The translations under genes were made by a program, and so were the position numbers. The notes beneath the pieces are model-generated. The model worked only from the letters and a program-made list of their open reading frames with translations. It had not been told where the DNA came from and searched no databases. From contig JAJSOM010000024.1 in NCBI GenBank assembly GCA_023052935.1, positions 1-64,000 on the forward strand: a stretch of 64,000 nucleotides of DNA, given 5' to 3'. Shown here in pieces: positions 31,359 to 42,870 of this stretch. Source of the DNA: Piezodorus guildinii (Eukaryota; Arthropoda; Insecta; Hemiptera; Pentatomidae). Every line of letters begins with the position of its first letter. Positions within the stretch are counted from its first letter, which is position 1.

Positions 31359-31421
<63 letters not shown>
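31359..31421. repeat. (TA)n microsatellite
   Basis: About 31 TA units. Confidence 0.95.
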
Positions 31422-31424
<3 letters not shown>

Positions 31425-32044
31425 ATATAATGATATACATACATTATACATAGCAGTGCTAGTCTCCTACGGGTGAAACCAGCCGTTGCAAGCTAATTAA
31501 ATCAATAACTTTCAATAACTGTGTATAGAAAATTATGACAAAAACAAATAAATCAGTAGTCACTAAAGTATTGATTTCCATTTGTACATTAAAATCGATA
31601 GTTTTTGTTACGTTTTTCTTCTGGAACTTTTTCCTAAGCTACAAGTTTCGACTTATGAAAACTTCCATCTACTATCGAGAATTTCCTCTTAAAAAAAAGC
31701 ATTAAAAGTTTGGGTGACTGAATTATTCTGACGACCGATTGCTTTATTTTCCTTCGCAAAACTACTTCAACGAACAGGATTTATAAGTTTTAGAAAGGAG
31801 AGGAAATAAAGCCGGATTTAACAAACTTTGATGTTTATTGATTAAAACTAAAAAAAAATTACCTATCAAATATTTCAGAAAGAATATTACAGTAATATTT
31901 TTTTTATTTTTAGATATTTAGCCGTTTTGACAGTATTTCATAAGTTGCTATCAGCAAAAATGTTTATATATAATAATAAAACATATTGTTTGCTCTTTTG
32001 TCCTTAAGTTGTTATCAAATTCGTTCAACGTTTCGATCAATGCT
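31422..32044. other. Unassigned stretch with a GAAACGTTG motif
   Basis: Near 32020-32040, read on the minus strand, there is ATCGAAACGTTGAACG, like the arms of the foldback elements, but no complete CTGANGA box. No gene. Confidence 0.4.
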
Positions 32045-32926
32045 AATAAGATGACCCTGATTACTTTTTTGTATACAAAATTAAAGGTACTTTAGGGAAA
32101 GATAATTTATTTATTTTTATTAATATATACTACTGTATTAACAAAACGAAATACATCAAGTAAATGTGATAGTTACACAATACAATGACATGTTATACAT
32201 GTAGAGAAGCTTCCTATTGGAAGCACTCTAAAAATATTCTAAGCTAGAAGGCCCTTTTCAGGCGTCTCGGAGGATTATCAGGAATTGAAGGGATTGAAAC
32301 TAGTGAGTTATGGTGAGAATGGAGTTTGTCATGAAAATATTGATACCTAGTCCGGGCCAAATCAGTAACATAGGAAACATTAAGGTCTTTATGGATAAGT
32401 TTATTCGTGACAAAGTAAGGAGCGTTGAGGATTTTGGATTGTAAGGATTGGATGTGGGAAGAATTTGATGGTTTCGAATAGTCTCAAAGCTCTAGCTCCG
32501 TAAGTCCAGATAGGTCATAATAGTCACGTAGATGAGCCTTTTTTAGTTAAGTGGAAACTTTGACCGTTTGTCTAGTAAGTGTTGAAGCAGCCTAGAACGG
32601 CGAGAAAGAGAATTTAAAATATCTTTTAAGCAATATCAGATTTTCCAATAAGAATGATACCTATATTATATTAAAGTCCATTGAATTAAACCTCATTACG
32701 ATCAGCCATTAGAGTAGATATAATAAAATCGTTTAAGCGGTTTTTTAGAAAATCATAAAAATGTGCAAAATGCATGGTATAAATTAGTACTTCCGGATTT
32801 GATTATTTTCACACAGGGGATCCTAAAATGCGTATTTCCGTTGATAACTGGAATCCAAAAATTCATACGATCAGTATACTTTCCCCTTACTATATATTTC
32901 ATATACAAGTAAGCATAAGTAAAAAT
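32045..32926 (-). repeat. Family H element, split by a J2 LINE
   Basis: The left piece carries 'TATACAAAATTAAAGGTACTTT'-type body; the right piece (from 32617) carries 'AATGCATGGTATAAA', 'GTATTTCCGTTGA' and an eroded hairpin end AAGTAAGCATAAGTAAAAA. The non-hairpin end is missing. Confidence 0.7.
32110..32603 (-). pseudogene. J2 LINE insertion, 5'-truncated, in family H
   Basis: Minus-strand J2 tail: the last reverse transcriptase blocks, then the 3' UTR, A-rich end at 32110. GAAAGATAATTTA (32097-32109) and GAAAGAGAATTTA (32604-32616) are the target duplication with one later change. Confidence 0.75.
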
Positions 32927-33049
32927 TAAATTATGAAGTCGATGCATAATGTTATTCTAGAGCACATTTTAAATAATCAGAAGTTCATGATGTATCTGGT
33001 AATAAAGCTTTTAGTAAAAAAATACTAAAAGTAAAAATAAATTTAATCC

Positions 33050-33225
33050 TTAGACAAATTTATTCTCTTTCCTGCACACACATAAATTATGAGAAGTTAA
33101 TCGAATCTAAGAAAATGTTTAATATTATATTAATATTTATATTTTTCATCTATTTAAAAGTGTCTTAGTTTATTTCAACTAAATTACGGTAGGTAAAAGT
33201 CATGTGTGGCTCACACCAGATTTTT
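33050..33225 (+). repeat. Family H non-hairpin end fragment
   Basis: The final block reads GGTAGGTAAAAGTCATGTGTG then CTCACACCAGATTTTTT, a diverged family-H end; the adjacent 150 bp align only weakly. Confidence 0.5.
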
Positions 33226-33230
33226 TATTA

Positions 33231-33590
33231 CGTTCGGTTGAGAAACTGATCCTCTTATGTTCACAACATTATTATTTTATATTATTTGGACCTTGTAAAT
33301 ATTTCATTTTTTGTGGCTAAAATTATAGTCAGACATAAAAATCAATAATAAAACTGTATATGACTACTCAAAAATAATATCCGAGCGAATAATACCGACA
33401 AAAATGTAAGTGCAATGAGTTGACAAAAGCTTTTCCCCATAAATCGGTTGTTTTTTCTGGTGTCATACATCGTCCATTGTGGCAGAAAATTGAGTCGAGT
33501 CTGAAACAACACGCTGATGTCAATGTTTATTTTGTGAATTGGCTAGCTCTGGTCGGGGCTTTTGTTCTTTTCGACGTTTATACATAAAAA
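33231..33590. other. Unassigned stretch
   Basis: About 360 bp between two family-H ends. No gene or repeat recognised. Confidence 0.4.
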
Positions 33591-33593
33591 AAA

Positions 33594-34485
33594 TCTGGTG
33601 CGGGCAACACCCGACTTTAACTTACCTCCATTTTTAAAATCAATGAAAGAATTTTCAAATACAGTTAGAAATAAAAATACGAGAAACTATTAAGGAATTA
33701 ATTCAATTGAATTTATATAGAAACATGTGTTTTATTAAAAAATCTATTATATTATTATCTAAAATAATCAGTTAGATTTATGTTCATTTCATCACTCTCT
33801 ATTAACTTCTAAAAGCTTGTGTATGAGATGATATTTTTTTCTAAAATCTTTAGCTTTCCAACGGTATATCATACATGTATATTACTGCTCTTATGTTCAA
33901 AAACGAAAAATTTCATTAAAAAAATATTTTTTCTGTTTTCTCCTTTAGTTGGGTATGGAATTCATTCAATTTATATATTTATCTGTTTTTCATCAGCGTT
34001 AACAAGATAATTTAGTTATTACTATTGAATCTACAAAATTAAAGGTACTTTAGAGGAAGAAAATTTAAAATATCGGCATTCAAGCCCTGTCAGACCATTT
34101 TAATCCAAATAAAACCTACATGATATTAAAGCCCATTAAACTTTACATTGATATAGCGAGTTTAATTAAAATCATCAGAACTATTTTTGAGAAAATCGAA
34201 AAAAGGTGCAAAATGCATGGTATAAAGTGCCTCTTCTGGTAAGCTGATTTTTATAAAAAAGATTTTGTAACGTCTTTGGCGTATAGTTGTCTAAATTATG
34301 AAATTTCAGTTTCAGAGGACTTACTGATTCAGCCCGGGAGTTACCACACACACACACACACACACCCACAGACCATTTTGCGGGACTGGGCTATTTGGAC
34401 TCAGGGGACCCTAAAATGTGTATTTCTGTTGAAAACTGGAATTCGAAAACTTTCACGATAACAATACTTTCCCTTACTATATATT
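33594..34485 (-). repeat. Family H element, near full length
   Basis: It starts TCTGGTGCGGGCAACACCCG with the inner repeat ACTTTAACTTACCTCC, carries (AC)n at about 34346-34366, and ends within the palindrome (TTACTATATATT), so the outer hairpin arm is lost. Confidence 0.8.
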
Positions 34486-34578
34486 GTTTTCGTATGCCCT
34501 TTAAACTCTTTTTTCATTCTTTTCCTTACCTCAATGTTTAATGTTTCAATCTCTTCATAAACAGCATTATTGTTTTTT

Positions 34579-34730
34579 ACATTCACTTACTATATATGAA
34601 ATATATAGTACGGGAAAGTATTGCGATCGTGAAAGTTTTAGAAATTCAGTTTTCAACAGAAATAAACGTTTTAGGGTCCCCTGAATCCAAATAACCAAGT
34701 CTCGCAAAAAAAGGTGTTTGTGTGTGGCAA
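34579..34730 (+). repeat. Family H hairpin-end fragment
   Basis: TTACATTCACTTACTATATATG, palindrome, 'GTATTGCGATCGTGAAAG', 'TTTAGGGTCCCCTGA' and a short GT core, then it stops. Confidence 0.75.
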
Positions 34731-34768
34731 CGAAATTATAAGAAAATAATAAACCAAGACGTTGATCA

Positions 34769-35810
34769 TTTTACTTTCACTTACCTATGTATGAAATATA
34801 TAGTGAGGGAAAGTATTGCTATAGTGAAAATTTTCGAATTCCAGTGTTCAACGGAAATACACGTTTTAGAGTCCCCTGAGCCCAAATGACTAAGTCCCTC
34901 AAAAAGAACGGTGTGCTGATGAAATTTTAATGGGCTTTAATATCGTGTAAGTTTTATTCTGATTGAAATAGTTTGACAGAGTCAATATGTTGAAATGTTT
35001 TCCTCTAAACTACCTTTTATATTGTAGATACTAAAAAAATAACAATATAATCTTGTTATCAAAGAAAAAAAGGTCTGTGTTTGGTAAATCTAGCAGGAAA
35101 ACTAAAAGTCGTACGTAACTGATATTTCGTATTTAGGACAAATAAACGCCCGAGATGTTACAGCAACTTCTTTTATCAATTTCGCCTAAACAGAAGAGCA
35201 CCTAATACCAGATTTATTCACATTGTTACAATTTTCTCAAAAACGGCTCAAACGATTTTGATTAAAGTCGCTATGTCGATGTAAAATTCGACGGACTTTA
35301 ATATCATATCAGTTTTATTCTGATTGAAATAGTCTGACAGGGCTTAAATGCCGATATTTTTTCCTCTAAAGTACCTTTAATTTTGTAGATTACATGAAAA
35401 TAATCATATAATTGATAAAAAATAGGTAAATATACAAGTTGTACGATTTCGATATCACACAAATGAGGAAACCGCAATAATATTTTTCATTCGTAAATTT
35501 TTGTTTTCGAGCATAAGAACAGTAATGTCCGATATTCCATTGAAAAGAAAAATATTATCTTATACACAAGCTTATAAAGGTTAATGGTGAGTGATGAAAT
35601 GACGATAAAACTAACTGATTATTTTATATAATAATATAATAGATTTTTTAATAAAACACATGTTTCCATTGAAATTCAATTTTATTCATTATATATTATT
35701 TTCACTTATTTTTATCTTCAACTGTATTTGAAGATTCTTAGATTGATTTTAACAACGGAGGTAAGTGAAAGTCGTGTGCTAGCCGCTCTAGATCGTTTTA
35801 AAGTAATTTG
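34769..35810 (+). repeat. Family H, long subfamily with a rearranged body
   Basis: It opens with the hairpin end and closes with GGAGGTAAGTGAAAGTCGTGTG (35756-35777), so both ends are kept. Directly after 'CCTCAAAAAG' comes a block ('AAATTTTAATGGGCTTTAAT' to 'TTGTTATCAAAG') that normally lies in the second half; the normal order then resumes with GGTCTGTGTTTGG and the same block appears again near 35280. The same arrangement occurs at 42866-43793. Confidence 0.75.
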
Positions 35811-36148
35811 ATGTCGATAAAACACATAGTCTCAAGATCGCAAAACTTTTAGTTACGTTATTTATTATAGATAAGTGAAAGTGAAAATTTATTTTAAATA
35901 GGGAGTGAACCGAAAGTTGTTTATCGCTCCGGATATTTGTTTGTGTATAAAGGCGGCGATACACGGTGAGAATTAGGGTATGTGTAGGTGAGGTGAAATG
36001 GCGATATTTACATCGTTGAGAGCGCTGGAAAGTTGGTGGAAGTAAATATCGTGATAGTTGATGTACTATATCACACTTTCATCTACCTTCCATAACGAGA
36101 ATTAATAATAATATCATTTGTTATATTATTTCGGTCAAACTTTAACTA

Positions 36149-36157
<9 letters not shown>

Positions 36158-36228
<71 letters not shown>
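36158..36228. repeat. (TA)n microsatellite
   Basis: About 35 TA units, next to the LINE remnant that starts near 36230. Confidence 0.95.
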
Positions 36229-36229
<1 letters not shown>

Positions 36230-36980
36230 ATTGTTAAGTGTGTTAATAAAAACCGGTAAAGAAATAGGGCTCGAATTAAATACCGATAAGACGAAATATA
36301 TGATTAGTAGCAGAAACGGTGACGATCTTGGTGATATTGATGTATCAGGGCATACTTTTGAACACGTAGAGAAATTCAAGTATTTAGGTTGAATGATAAC
36401 TAGAAACAATGAAATCCAGGAAGAAATAAAGTCCTGGTTAAAGGTGGGAAATGCGTGTTATTATTCAGTAGCTAACTTACTTAGGTCGCGGCTTCTATCT
36501 AAAAAGTTAAAGGTTAGAATTTATAAAACTATTATTCTGCCGACGGTTCTTTACGAATGTGAAACCTGACCGCTTACTTTGAAGGATGAACAACGGCTTA
36601 AGGTTTTCGAAAATAAGGTACTGCGTAAAATATTGGTCCCAACAGAGATGAGGCCACCGGGGAGTTTAGAAGGTTGCACAACGCGGAATTGCGGAAATTG
36701 TATCCTGTAAATATAATTGAGCTGATTGCATCGCGGAGACTCAAATGGGCGAGTAAAGTTGTTGGGCTCGATGAGGAACGGATTCCGAGAAAGTTGGTAT
36801 TCGCTGATCCGACTAGTAGGCGTCCGAAAGGTAGACCGAAGTGTCGATGGGAGGATTGCGTTAAGGCTGATCTCGGGGGCTTGGGCTTGAACGGTGAACA
36901 TTGGACGTGTATGTGTAGGCAGAATTTGGTGGTATCGGCATCGAACCATCGGGTTCGGTAAGCCTATTATTATTATTATA
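36230..36980 (+). pseudogene. LINE reverse transcriptase C-terminal remnant ending in (ATT)n
   Basis: Frames encode 'GLELNTDKTKYMISSRN', 'HVEKFKYLG' followed by a stop, MITRNNEIQEEI, 'LRSRLLSKKLKVRIYKTIIL', 'VLYECET' stop, then 'ENKVLRKIL', and after a frame shift 'IIELIASRRLKWASKVVGL' and RRPKGRPKCRWEDCV. This layout is common at the C-terminus of endonuclease-type LINEs found in insects; it is not Jockey, and the simple (ATT)n tail favours an RTE-like element. Stops and a frame change make it dead. A related piece is at 46240-46540. Confidence 0.65.
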
Positions 36981-37327
36981 TTTAATTTTGCATTCAGTTC
37001 TGCGCATGCGCATGAGTATAGCAGTCATCTTTCAAATTGGCTCTTGGATTTCATGCTTTTTCAGTTTGAATTCTCTTCAGTACAATCTTGAAAACATCAC
37101 CAGACTTCAGGATAACAACAACAGTAAATATTGGAGCAAACAACAGTAAGTTTTGTTACAATTTACGGTGTAAAGTGAATGCTGGGTAACCTCTTCACAT
37201 CAGCTGATTGCCAATAGCTCGGCAAGGCCGGGATTGGTTTTCTATTCTTTAGTTATTGTTTTATTACCAACATCTAGTTATTTTCTTATTATCATCTTCA
37301 CATGAAATGCGATATTTTCACCAAGTG

Positions 37328-38627
37328 ATGTCCTCCAAAGCATCAACTAAAAGATCTAGATCTAGTGGTTCAATCACGTCTCCCATAAAACAAAGACCCC
37401 GCCGTGATACTAATAAAAAATTAAATCAACAAGCAACCCCTTCAGGTTCTAATACAGAATCTGAACCACAGCATGGCACATCGTCACAGAGGATGACTGA
37501 CGAATCTCCGTTTTTCACCCCAAATCCTTTTCAAATCCTACATAATGAAAAAGAAAACATGGAATCTGCTCCTACACCCAGTGAACCACTGCCTCCACCG
37601 ATATTTGTCAAAAATATTAAAAATTTCCAGTTGTTATGTGCGCAATTAAACAATATTACCGACTCCACCACCTACTACTGTATGAATAGAATTAATGACA
37701 CCAAAATATCACCGACCACCGCCGAGGCATATAGAAAAATTGTGAAATACCTAACTGAAACTAAAGCGGATTTCCACACTTATCAGCTACGGCAAGAGAG
37801 AGCTCTTAGAGTTGCGATCAGAAATCTACACCCTTCAACACCAGTTGACGCTATCAAAGAAGAACTCATGGAGATGGGTTACAAAGTGCGACAAGTCGCT
37901 AATGTCATAAAAGATAGAGTTCAACTACCTCTATTCTTCGCTGACTTGGAACCATTAGCAGGAGTAGAAAAAATTTATGATCTAAAAAGATTGTATTATA
38001 CAAGTGTAAGAGTCAAAAAACCTTATACCTTATAGAGAAATTGTTCAGTGTTACAATTGTCAGGCGTATGGTCATACCAAAAGTTACTGTTACCACATAC
38101 CACGCTGCGTGAAATGCGGTGAACAGCACAAGTCTGTGGAATGTACAAAACCGAAGTCGACACCCGCTGTATGTGCTCATTGCCTCAAGGACCACCCGGC
38201 CAACTACAAAGGATGCCAAATCTATAAGGAACTAAGGACCAGGTATCAAAAACCCCAAGTACTGGATGAAACAACAAGACAGGCAAGAACTAGAAGAGAA
38301 CCCTTAAAATTAATCGATGCCAATGTATCATTTGCCCACTTACTTGGAGGTGGGAACCAATGTACTGAAGCCGAGGCCCTGCCGGAACTACAAAATGTAC
38401 CTCAATATCCTCAATCCATTCCACAAATACCTCTTCCTCAAAACGTAATCAGTCCTAAAAATCCTCATCCACAACAAATCTCTCATATTCCCCCTCCTTC
38501 AAATGCCACAGACCTTACCAGTTTGATGACATCCTTCATTTCCGAAATCAAATCCCTTGTCATGCCCCTAATAACAATCCTCACGAATCTTGTATCAAAT
38601 CTTATTCCTAAATTAAAAAATCCATAA
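37328..38627 (+). pseudogene. J1 ORF1 (Gag-like RNA-binding protein), one frameshift
   Basis: The ORF1 protein of Jockey-type LINEs binds element RNA. The ATG at 37328 is the likely start, although the frame is open further upstream. Residues up to 38035 form one frame, with a conserved 'ADFHTYQL' and 'LRVAIRNLHPSTPVDAIKEE' segment. A frameshift near 38035 moves the zinc knuckles into the next frame: CYNCQAYGHTKSYC, CVKCGEQHKSVEC and CAHCLKDHPANYKGC. A proline-rich stretch follows, ending TAA directly before the ORF2 ATG. J3 ORF1 (57072-58361) is the intact homologue. Confidence 0.85.
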
Positions 38628-40950
38628 ATGACCTCACCTAACTCCTTATCTATTCTCCTATGGAATGCGAATGGTGTTAGAACTCACACTGACGAACTTA
38701 CAGTCTTACTCCAAGACAAAAAAGTTGACGTTGCACTCATTACTGAAACTAGACTAACCACTAAACAGTACTTCAAAATACCTGAATACACAACATACCG
38801 GACAGACCATCCAGACGGCAAAGCCCATGCCGGTACTGCCGTCATTGTCAACCGATCCCTCTCCCATCACTTACACCCACTTCCCGCCCACGATTTCCTA
38901 CAAGCCACCTCTATTATAATCAAATCCTTTTCCTTTCCGCTAGTCATCGCATCAGCATACTGCCCTCCTAAAAATTCTATTTCTATTACTCAATTTGGTT
39001 CCTTCCTCAACTCATTGGGGAATCACTTTATTCTGAGTGCAGACTTAAACGCGAAGCACCAACAATGGAGTTGTAGAACCACGAGTATTTGGACGGATAT
39101 TGCAGTCTGCACTCAACTCCAGACGCCTTAATCTCCTACCTCCCGATTCCCCTACCTACTGGCCAACAGATCCTAACCGTAATCCAGTCATCCTCGACTT
39201 CTTCATCCACAGCGGATTAGGCTCCCTGAACTATTCCGTAACTCGCCTTGATGAACTATCCTCTGATCATAGTCCATTAATCCTAAATGTATCCATGACT
39301 CCTATTCCGAAACCTTTCCCACCGTCATTCATCAGAGGCTCCATCAACTGGAACCTCTTCCACGAAAACCTCACCAATGATATCGACCTCAGAGTAACTC
39401 TCAAAACCCCTTCTGACCTTGATGATGCCGTATATTCCTTTACAACCTTGATTCAACAAGCTGCCTGGACTGCCTCCTTTCCCAAACAATCCCAAATTAT
39501 TCCTTACAAATGCCATTTACCACAACACGTGACGGACCTCATCAACACCAAACGCCGAGCCAGAACATTATGGCAACGCACCCGCCACCCAGATGATCGC
39601 CGCTCTTATAACTTTTATTGTAGAAAATTAAAGCGGGAGTTGGCGACCTTTCGTTCCCAATCTTACAATTCCTACCTCTCCTCTCTCTCGACTCGTGACA
39701 ATTCTCTGTGGAATGTCACGAAGAGAATCCTGAATACTCACACGATTTCCCATCCTCTCCGGCGCTGTGATAGTTCCTGGGCTCCTTCCGAGAAGGACAA
39801 AGCAGAGGAATTTGCACTGCACCTTTCCAAAGTTTTCACTCCTCATCCTGAGCTCAATCCAACCCATACTGCAACAGTAGAAGAGTTCCTTATGTCACCA
39901 ATACCACTTTCCTTACCACCTAAAGCAGTTAATCCATCTGAGGTCAAATATCTTCTTAAAAAGCTTCCTCCCTTGAGTGCAAGGAGTATTGTTCGGGTGC
40001 CTTTCTGGACATAGCTCAAGCTTTCGACCGGGTGTGGCACCCGTGATTGCTCTTTAAGCTCAAAACCCATTTACCTCAATCCTTATACCTAATCATCCGA
40101 TCCTATTTATCAAACCGCTCCTTCCGAGTTCGCTGTGGTTCCGAATTTTCCAAACATTATACTGTTGAGGCCGGTGTTCCTCAAGGCAGCGTCTTAGGAC
40201 CCGTCCTCTACATCCTCTACACCGCCGATATCCCTAACCGATCCCGATACCTTTCTGGCAACATTTGCTGACGACACAGCCATTTTATCATCCAATTCCG
40301 ATCCTGAAGTAGCATCTCTAAATCTCCAAAGGCACCTTTCCCTTGTCGAAGATTGGTGTAAGGCTTGGCGAATTAAGGTGAACGAAAGCAAATGTACACA
40401 CGTCACCTTCACCATTCGACGTAAATCCTGTCCAACAGTTAAATTCAATTCCATACCACTTCCTTCCTCAGACACAGTCCGGTACCTTGGCTTTTTACTA
40501 GACAAAAGGCTGACGTGGAACCCACATACGAGACTTAAAAGGATAGAACTCAACCGCAGATTCGGCCGGTTATACAAATTACTAAACAGAAAATCTCATC
40601 TTACAGTCGACAATAAATTACTAATATATAAGACAGTACTGAAACCTATATGGACCTACGGACTTGAACTATGGGGGACAACTAAACATTCTAACATCAA
40701 ACGTATCCAATCCTTCCAATCCAAAGTCCTCCGAACAATAGTTAATGCTCCTTATTACGTTACCAACTGTACCCTACACCATGACCTTAATATTCCATTT
40801 ATATTTTAGACCTGGTACCATCCAAATTCTCCAAATTCCATCAGAACCTTCTTCATCATCCTAATCCTCTTGCTCAATCGCTCTCCACCTCCACCCATCC
40901 CTACAATCCTCCTCGAAGATTGAAACGGCAGTGGCCCCGCGACGTTTTGT
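38628..40950 (+). pseudogene. J1 ORF2 (endonuclease-reverse transcriptase), broken
   Basis: The APE-type endonuclease begins at the ATG 38628, immediately after the ORF1 stop: 'SILLWNANGVRTH', 'VALITETRLT', 'LSADLNAKHQQW'; after a frame shift near 39090 it continues to LSSDHSPLIL. The reverse transcriptase begins near 39900 ('PSEVKYLLKKLP') but about 39985 it jumps straight to GAFLDIAQAFDRVW, so roughly 130 residues of finger domain are deleted. Further on are a stop at 40045, 'GVPQGSVLGPVLY', a shift at about 40255, ATFADDTAIL and the C-terminal block 40378-40809 with RYLGFLLDKRLTW. A last shift follows 40809. No active product is possible. Confidence 0.85.
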
Positions 40951-41422
40951 AAACATTTATCTGGAGTTCTGACACTGGTCAGATCCTCCACTCATGTACT
41001 GTATGTTTGTGGCTATTCCGCTCTAGCTCGGCCTCCACTGGCCTACACCAGTGAAGCGCTGAGTGAGAGGCGCTGGGATCTCTTGGACTCCGCTTCTCCC
41101 CCCACTTGTGGAGGGAGCAGCCGAGTCTAGGGTTCCTTTGGCTGATTGTATATATTGTATATAGTTAAGTTTGCTTGTATGATTTTTATTTATTTTCCAA
41201 CTTGTATTTATCTCTACTACAGGTTTTTGTTTTGGTTTGTTTCTTGTTGTTTTTTTTTTTGTATATATTTGAATTTATTTATTTCCGATTTTATGTAATT
41301 TGACTTTATCATTATTGGCTGTATATATTGTATGAATGTGTACTACATCACTATTACTACTGTTCATTATGTAACAAATTGTAATATTTCTCAATAAATA
41401 AATAAAAAAAAATTTTTGCATT

Positions 41423-41812
41423 AAAATTCGAAATAGAAATAGAAAAAATTGAAAGTGATTTTACAAAGCAATGTTGCTGTCATAGGTGGCATGCATGATA
41501 CCATCACTTGCCACTTGAGTTGTTGACTTTTGTAGTTGGTTAGTAAGTAAATTTGTATAAAACTGTCGAAAACATTTTTAGACATTACTCTTATTATTAT
41601 TAAAACAAGATGACACCAATTGAACTTTCATCTTTACATAAGAACTTGGTAAAATAAACAGAGCTAACCAACCTTTTCAACAACTTTCCTGAATAATCAG
41701 CTGTTCACACATCCGCCATTTTGCCGAGTAATGTTGCGTACTCTCACCGTATAAACGCGCACATTTTTACTCTCACGCAGTTTTCACCACCTTCTACTCT
41801 CGCGAGAGTACA
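41423..41812. other. Inner sequence of the inverted-repeat-bounded segment
   Basis: No coding frame. The right end, 41730-41812, has repeated ACTCTCACCGT-like and CTCTCGCGAGAGTA words next to the terminal repeat, which could be protein-binding subterminal repeats. Confidence 0.4.
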
Positions 41813-41857
41813 TTCACCTCACCTACACATACCCTATTTCTCACCGTGTATCGCCGC

Positions 41858-42226
41858 ACAAATAAAGTTGTGCCTTTTACCCAATTTAGCGTGAGGTTGA
41901 GAATAAATTAACTGAAAAATCTCTCTTACCTTATACCAAGGGAATTTTATAAAAAGATCTCGAGAATTATTGTTCTTAGTTAATATTTTATAAAGGTTTA
42001 TGAATAAAATTCATTTAATTAAATTCCTTACTTTTTCCTCACTCACGGTTCATGATGAATTCTTGTGTAACTAAGAAATATTGCATGCATTCTTTCTTTC
42101 TGTTTAACCTACTTTTCTAGAAGTATAAGATAAGTATTATATAAGTTGTATTATAAGATTATATTTTGGTTTATAATTATTAATAACTCTCTTATCACTA
42201 TTATTAATTTTCATATACAAGGCATG
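41858..42226. other. Unassigned stretch
   Basis: About 370 bp with no recognised gene or repeat. Confidence 0.45.
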
Positions 42227-42870
42227 TTTTTAAAGTAAGTAGCGTTTTGGAATTTAAAAAAGACGTGCAAAGATATCGCAATTATTTTATTTTTACATGA
42301 AAGGCTGTACCTTAATCAACTTTTCTACACAATTTCCATGAATTTTGAGGCACTTAAAAATTCTGCCGCCTGACTTGTTAACCACTGCATCACAAATGTT
42401 TTGACTACGTTATCGTCTTGAAGACGCCGAAAGCCCAGGTGTTTCTTCAAGTGCAGGAACAAATGGTAGTCGCTGGGCGCCAGATCAGGGTTGTATGGAG
42501 GATGATCTAGAGTTTCCCATTTAAATGATTTGTGCAGTACATTTGTGCGCCATCTTTAAATGCTCTCACCCATTTCCTTACCATTCCATCACTCATAATG
42601 TTTTGTCCGTAAACTTCAACGATCTCACGATGAATATCGATGAATATGCCTTTAGCACTAAGAAATCGTATAACAGCCCGTAGTTCACAATCAGCGGGAC
42701 TCACGATTGTCGGAGGCATCTTAAACACTCAGTAAACAACGTATACAATGAAGAATGTGACTATAATGGCGTCAGTGCGTATACAAGAGATGTAGGTAGC
42801 CAGCGCGCATGCGCGAAACGCCGACCGTAGATTTGGTGGCGGAATCGCAAAACGGAACTTACTTAAAAAA
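42227..42870 (-). mobile_element. mariner element, internally deleted (0.64 kb), with inverted ends
   Basis: The left end 42227-42249 (TTTTTAAAGTAAGTAGCGTTTTG) and the right end 42848-42870 (inverse of a very similar 23-mer) are terminal inverted repeats. Inside is a shortened transposase frame. The right end abuts the family-H copy at 42871, whose hairpin end it replaces. The TA target duplication cannot be read with confidence because of A/T runs at the junctions. Confidence 0.7.
42325..42719 (-). pseudogene. mariner transposase, N- and C-terminal parts only
   Basis: From an ATG at 42719: 'ELRAVIRFLSAKG', 'IHREIVEVYGQNIMSDGMVR' and KWVRAFKDG are the paired helix-turn-helix DNA-binding region. 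About 70 residues in, a jump and frame change leads to the catalytic C-terminus, HPPYNPDLAPSDYHLFLHL, ending at about 42325. Two of the three catalytic acids fall in the deleted middle. It is a different mariner lineage from the remnant at 19323-19850. Confidence 0.8.

Larger units (their letters stand above)
36995..41413 (+). mobile_element. J1 Jockey-like LINE, all parts present but decayed (4.4 kb)
   Basis: TTTTGCATT at 36986-36994 and 41414-41422 is the likely 9-bp target duplication. The element runs from CAGTTCTGCGC through a 330-bp 5' leader, ORF1, ORF2, a 3' UTR of about 460 bp and an A-rich tail (to 41412). It inserted in the (ATT)n tail of the LINE remnant at 36230-36980. Several frameshifts, stops and an internal deletion in the reverse transcriptase show it is no longer active. 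Confidence 0.8.
35953..41857. mobile_element. Segment bounded by 45-bp inverted repeats (possible DNA transposon with nested LINEs)
   Basis: 35953-35997 and 41813-41857 are inverted copies, 44 of 45 bases matching, reading inward GCGGCGATACACGGTGAGAA and then a AGGGTATGTGTAGGTGAGGTGAA block. Between them lie a (TA)n run, a LINE remnant, a J1 LINE and about 0.6 kb of otherwise unique sequence. Removing the insertions leaves a MITE-sized element. No transposase is present and no target duplication could be fixed, so the superfamily is open. Confidence 0.5.

Noticed and set aside
36551..36949. Minus-strand 132-codon frame
   Set aside because: It is antisense to a recognisable plus-strand LINE C-terminus and has no domain of its own.
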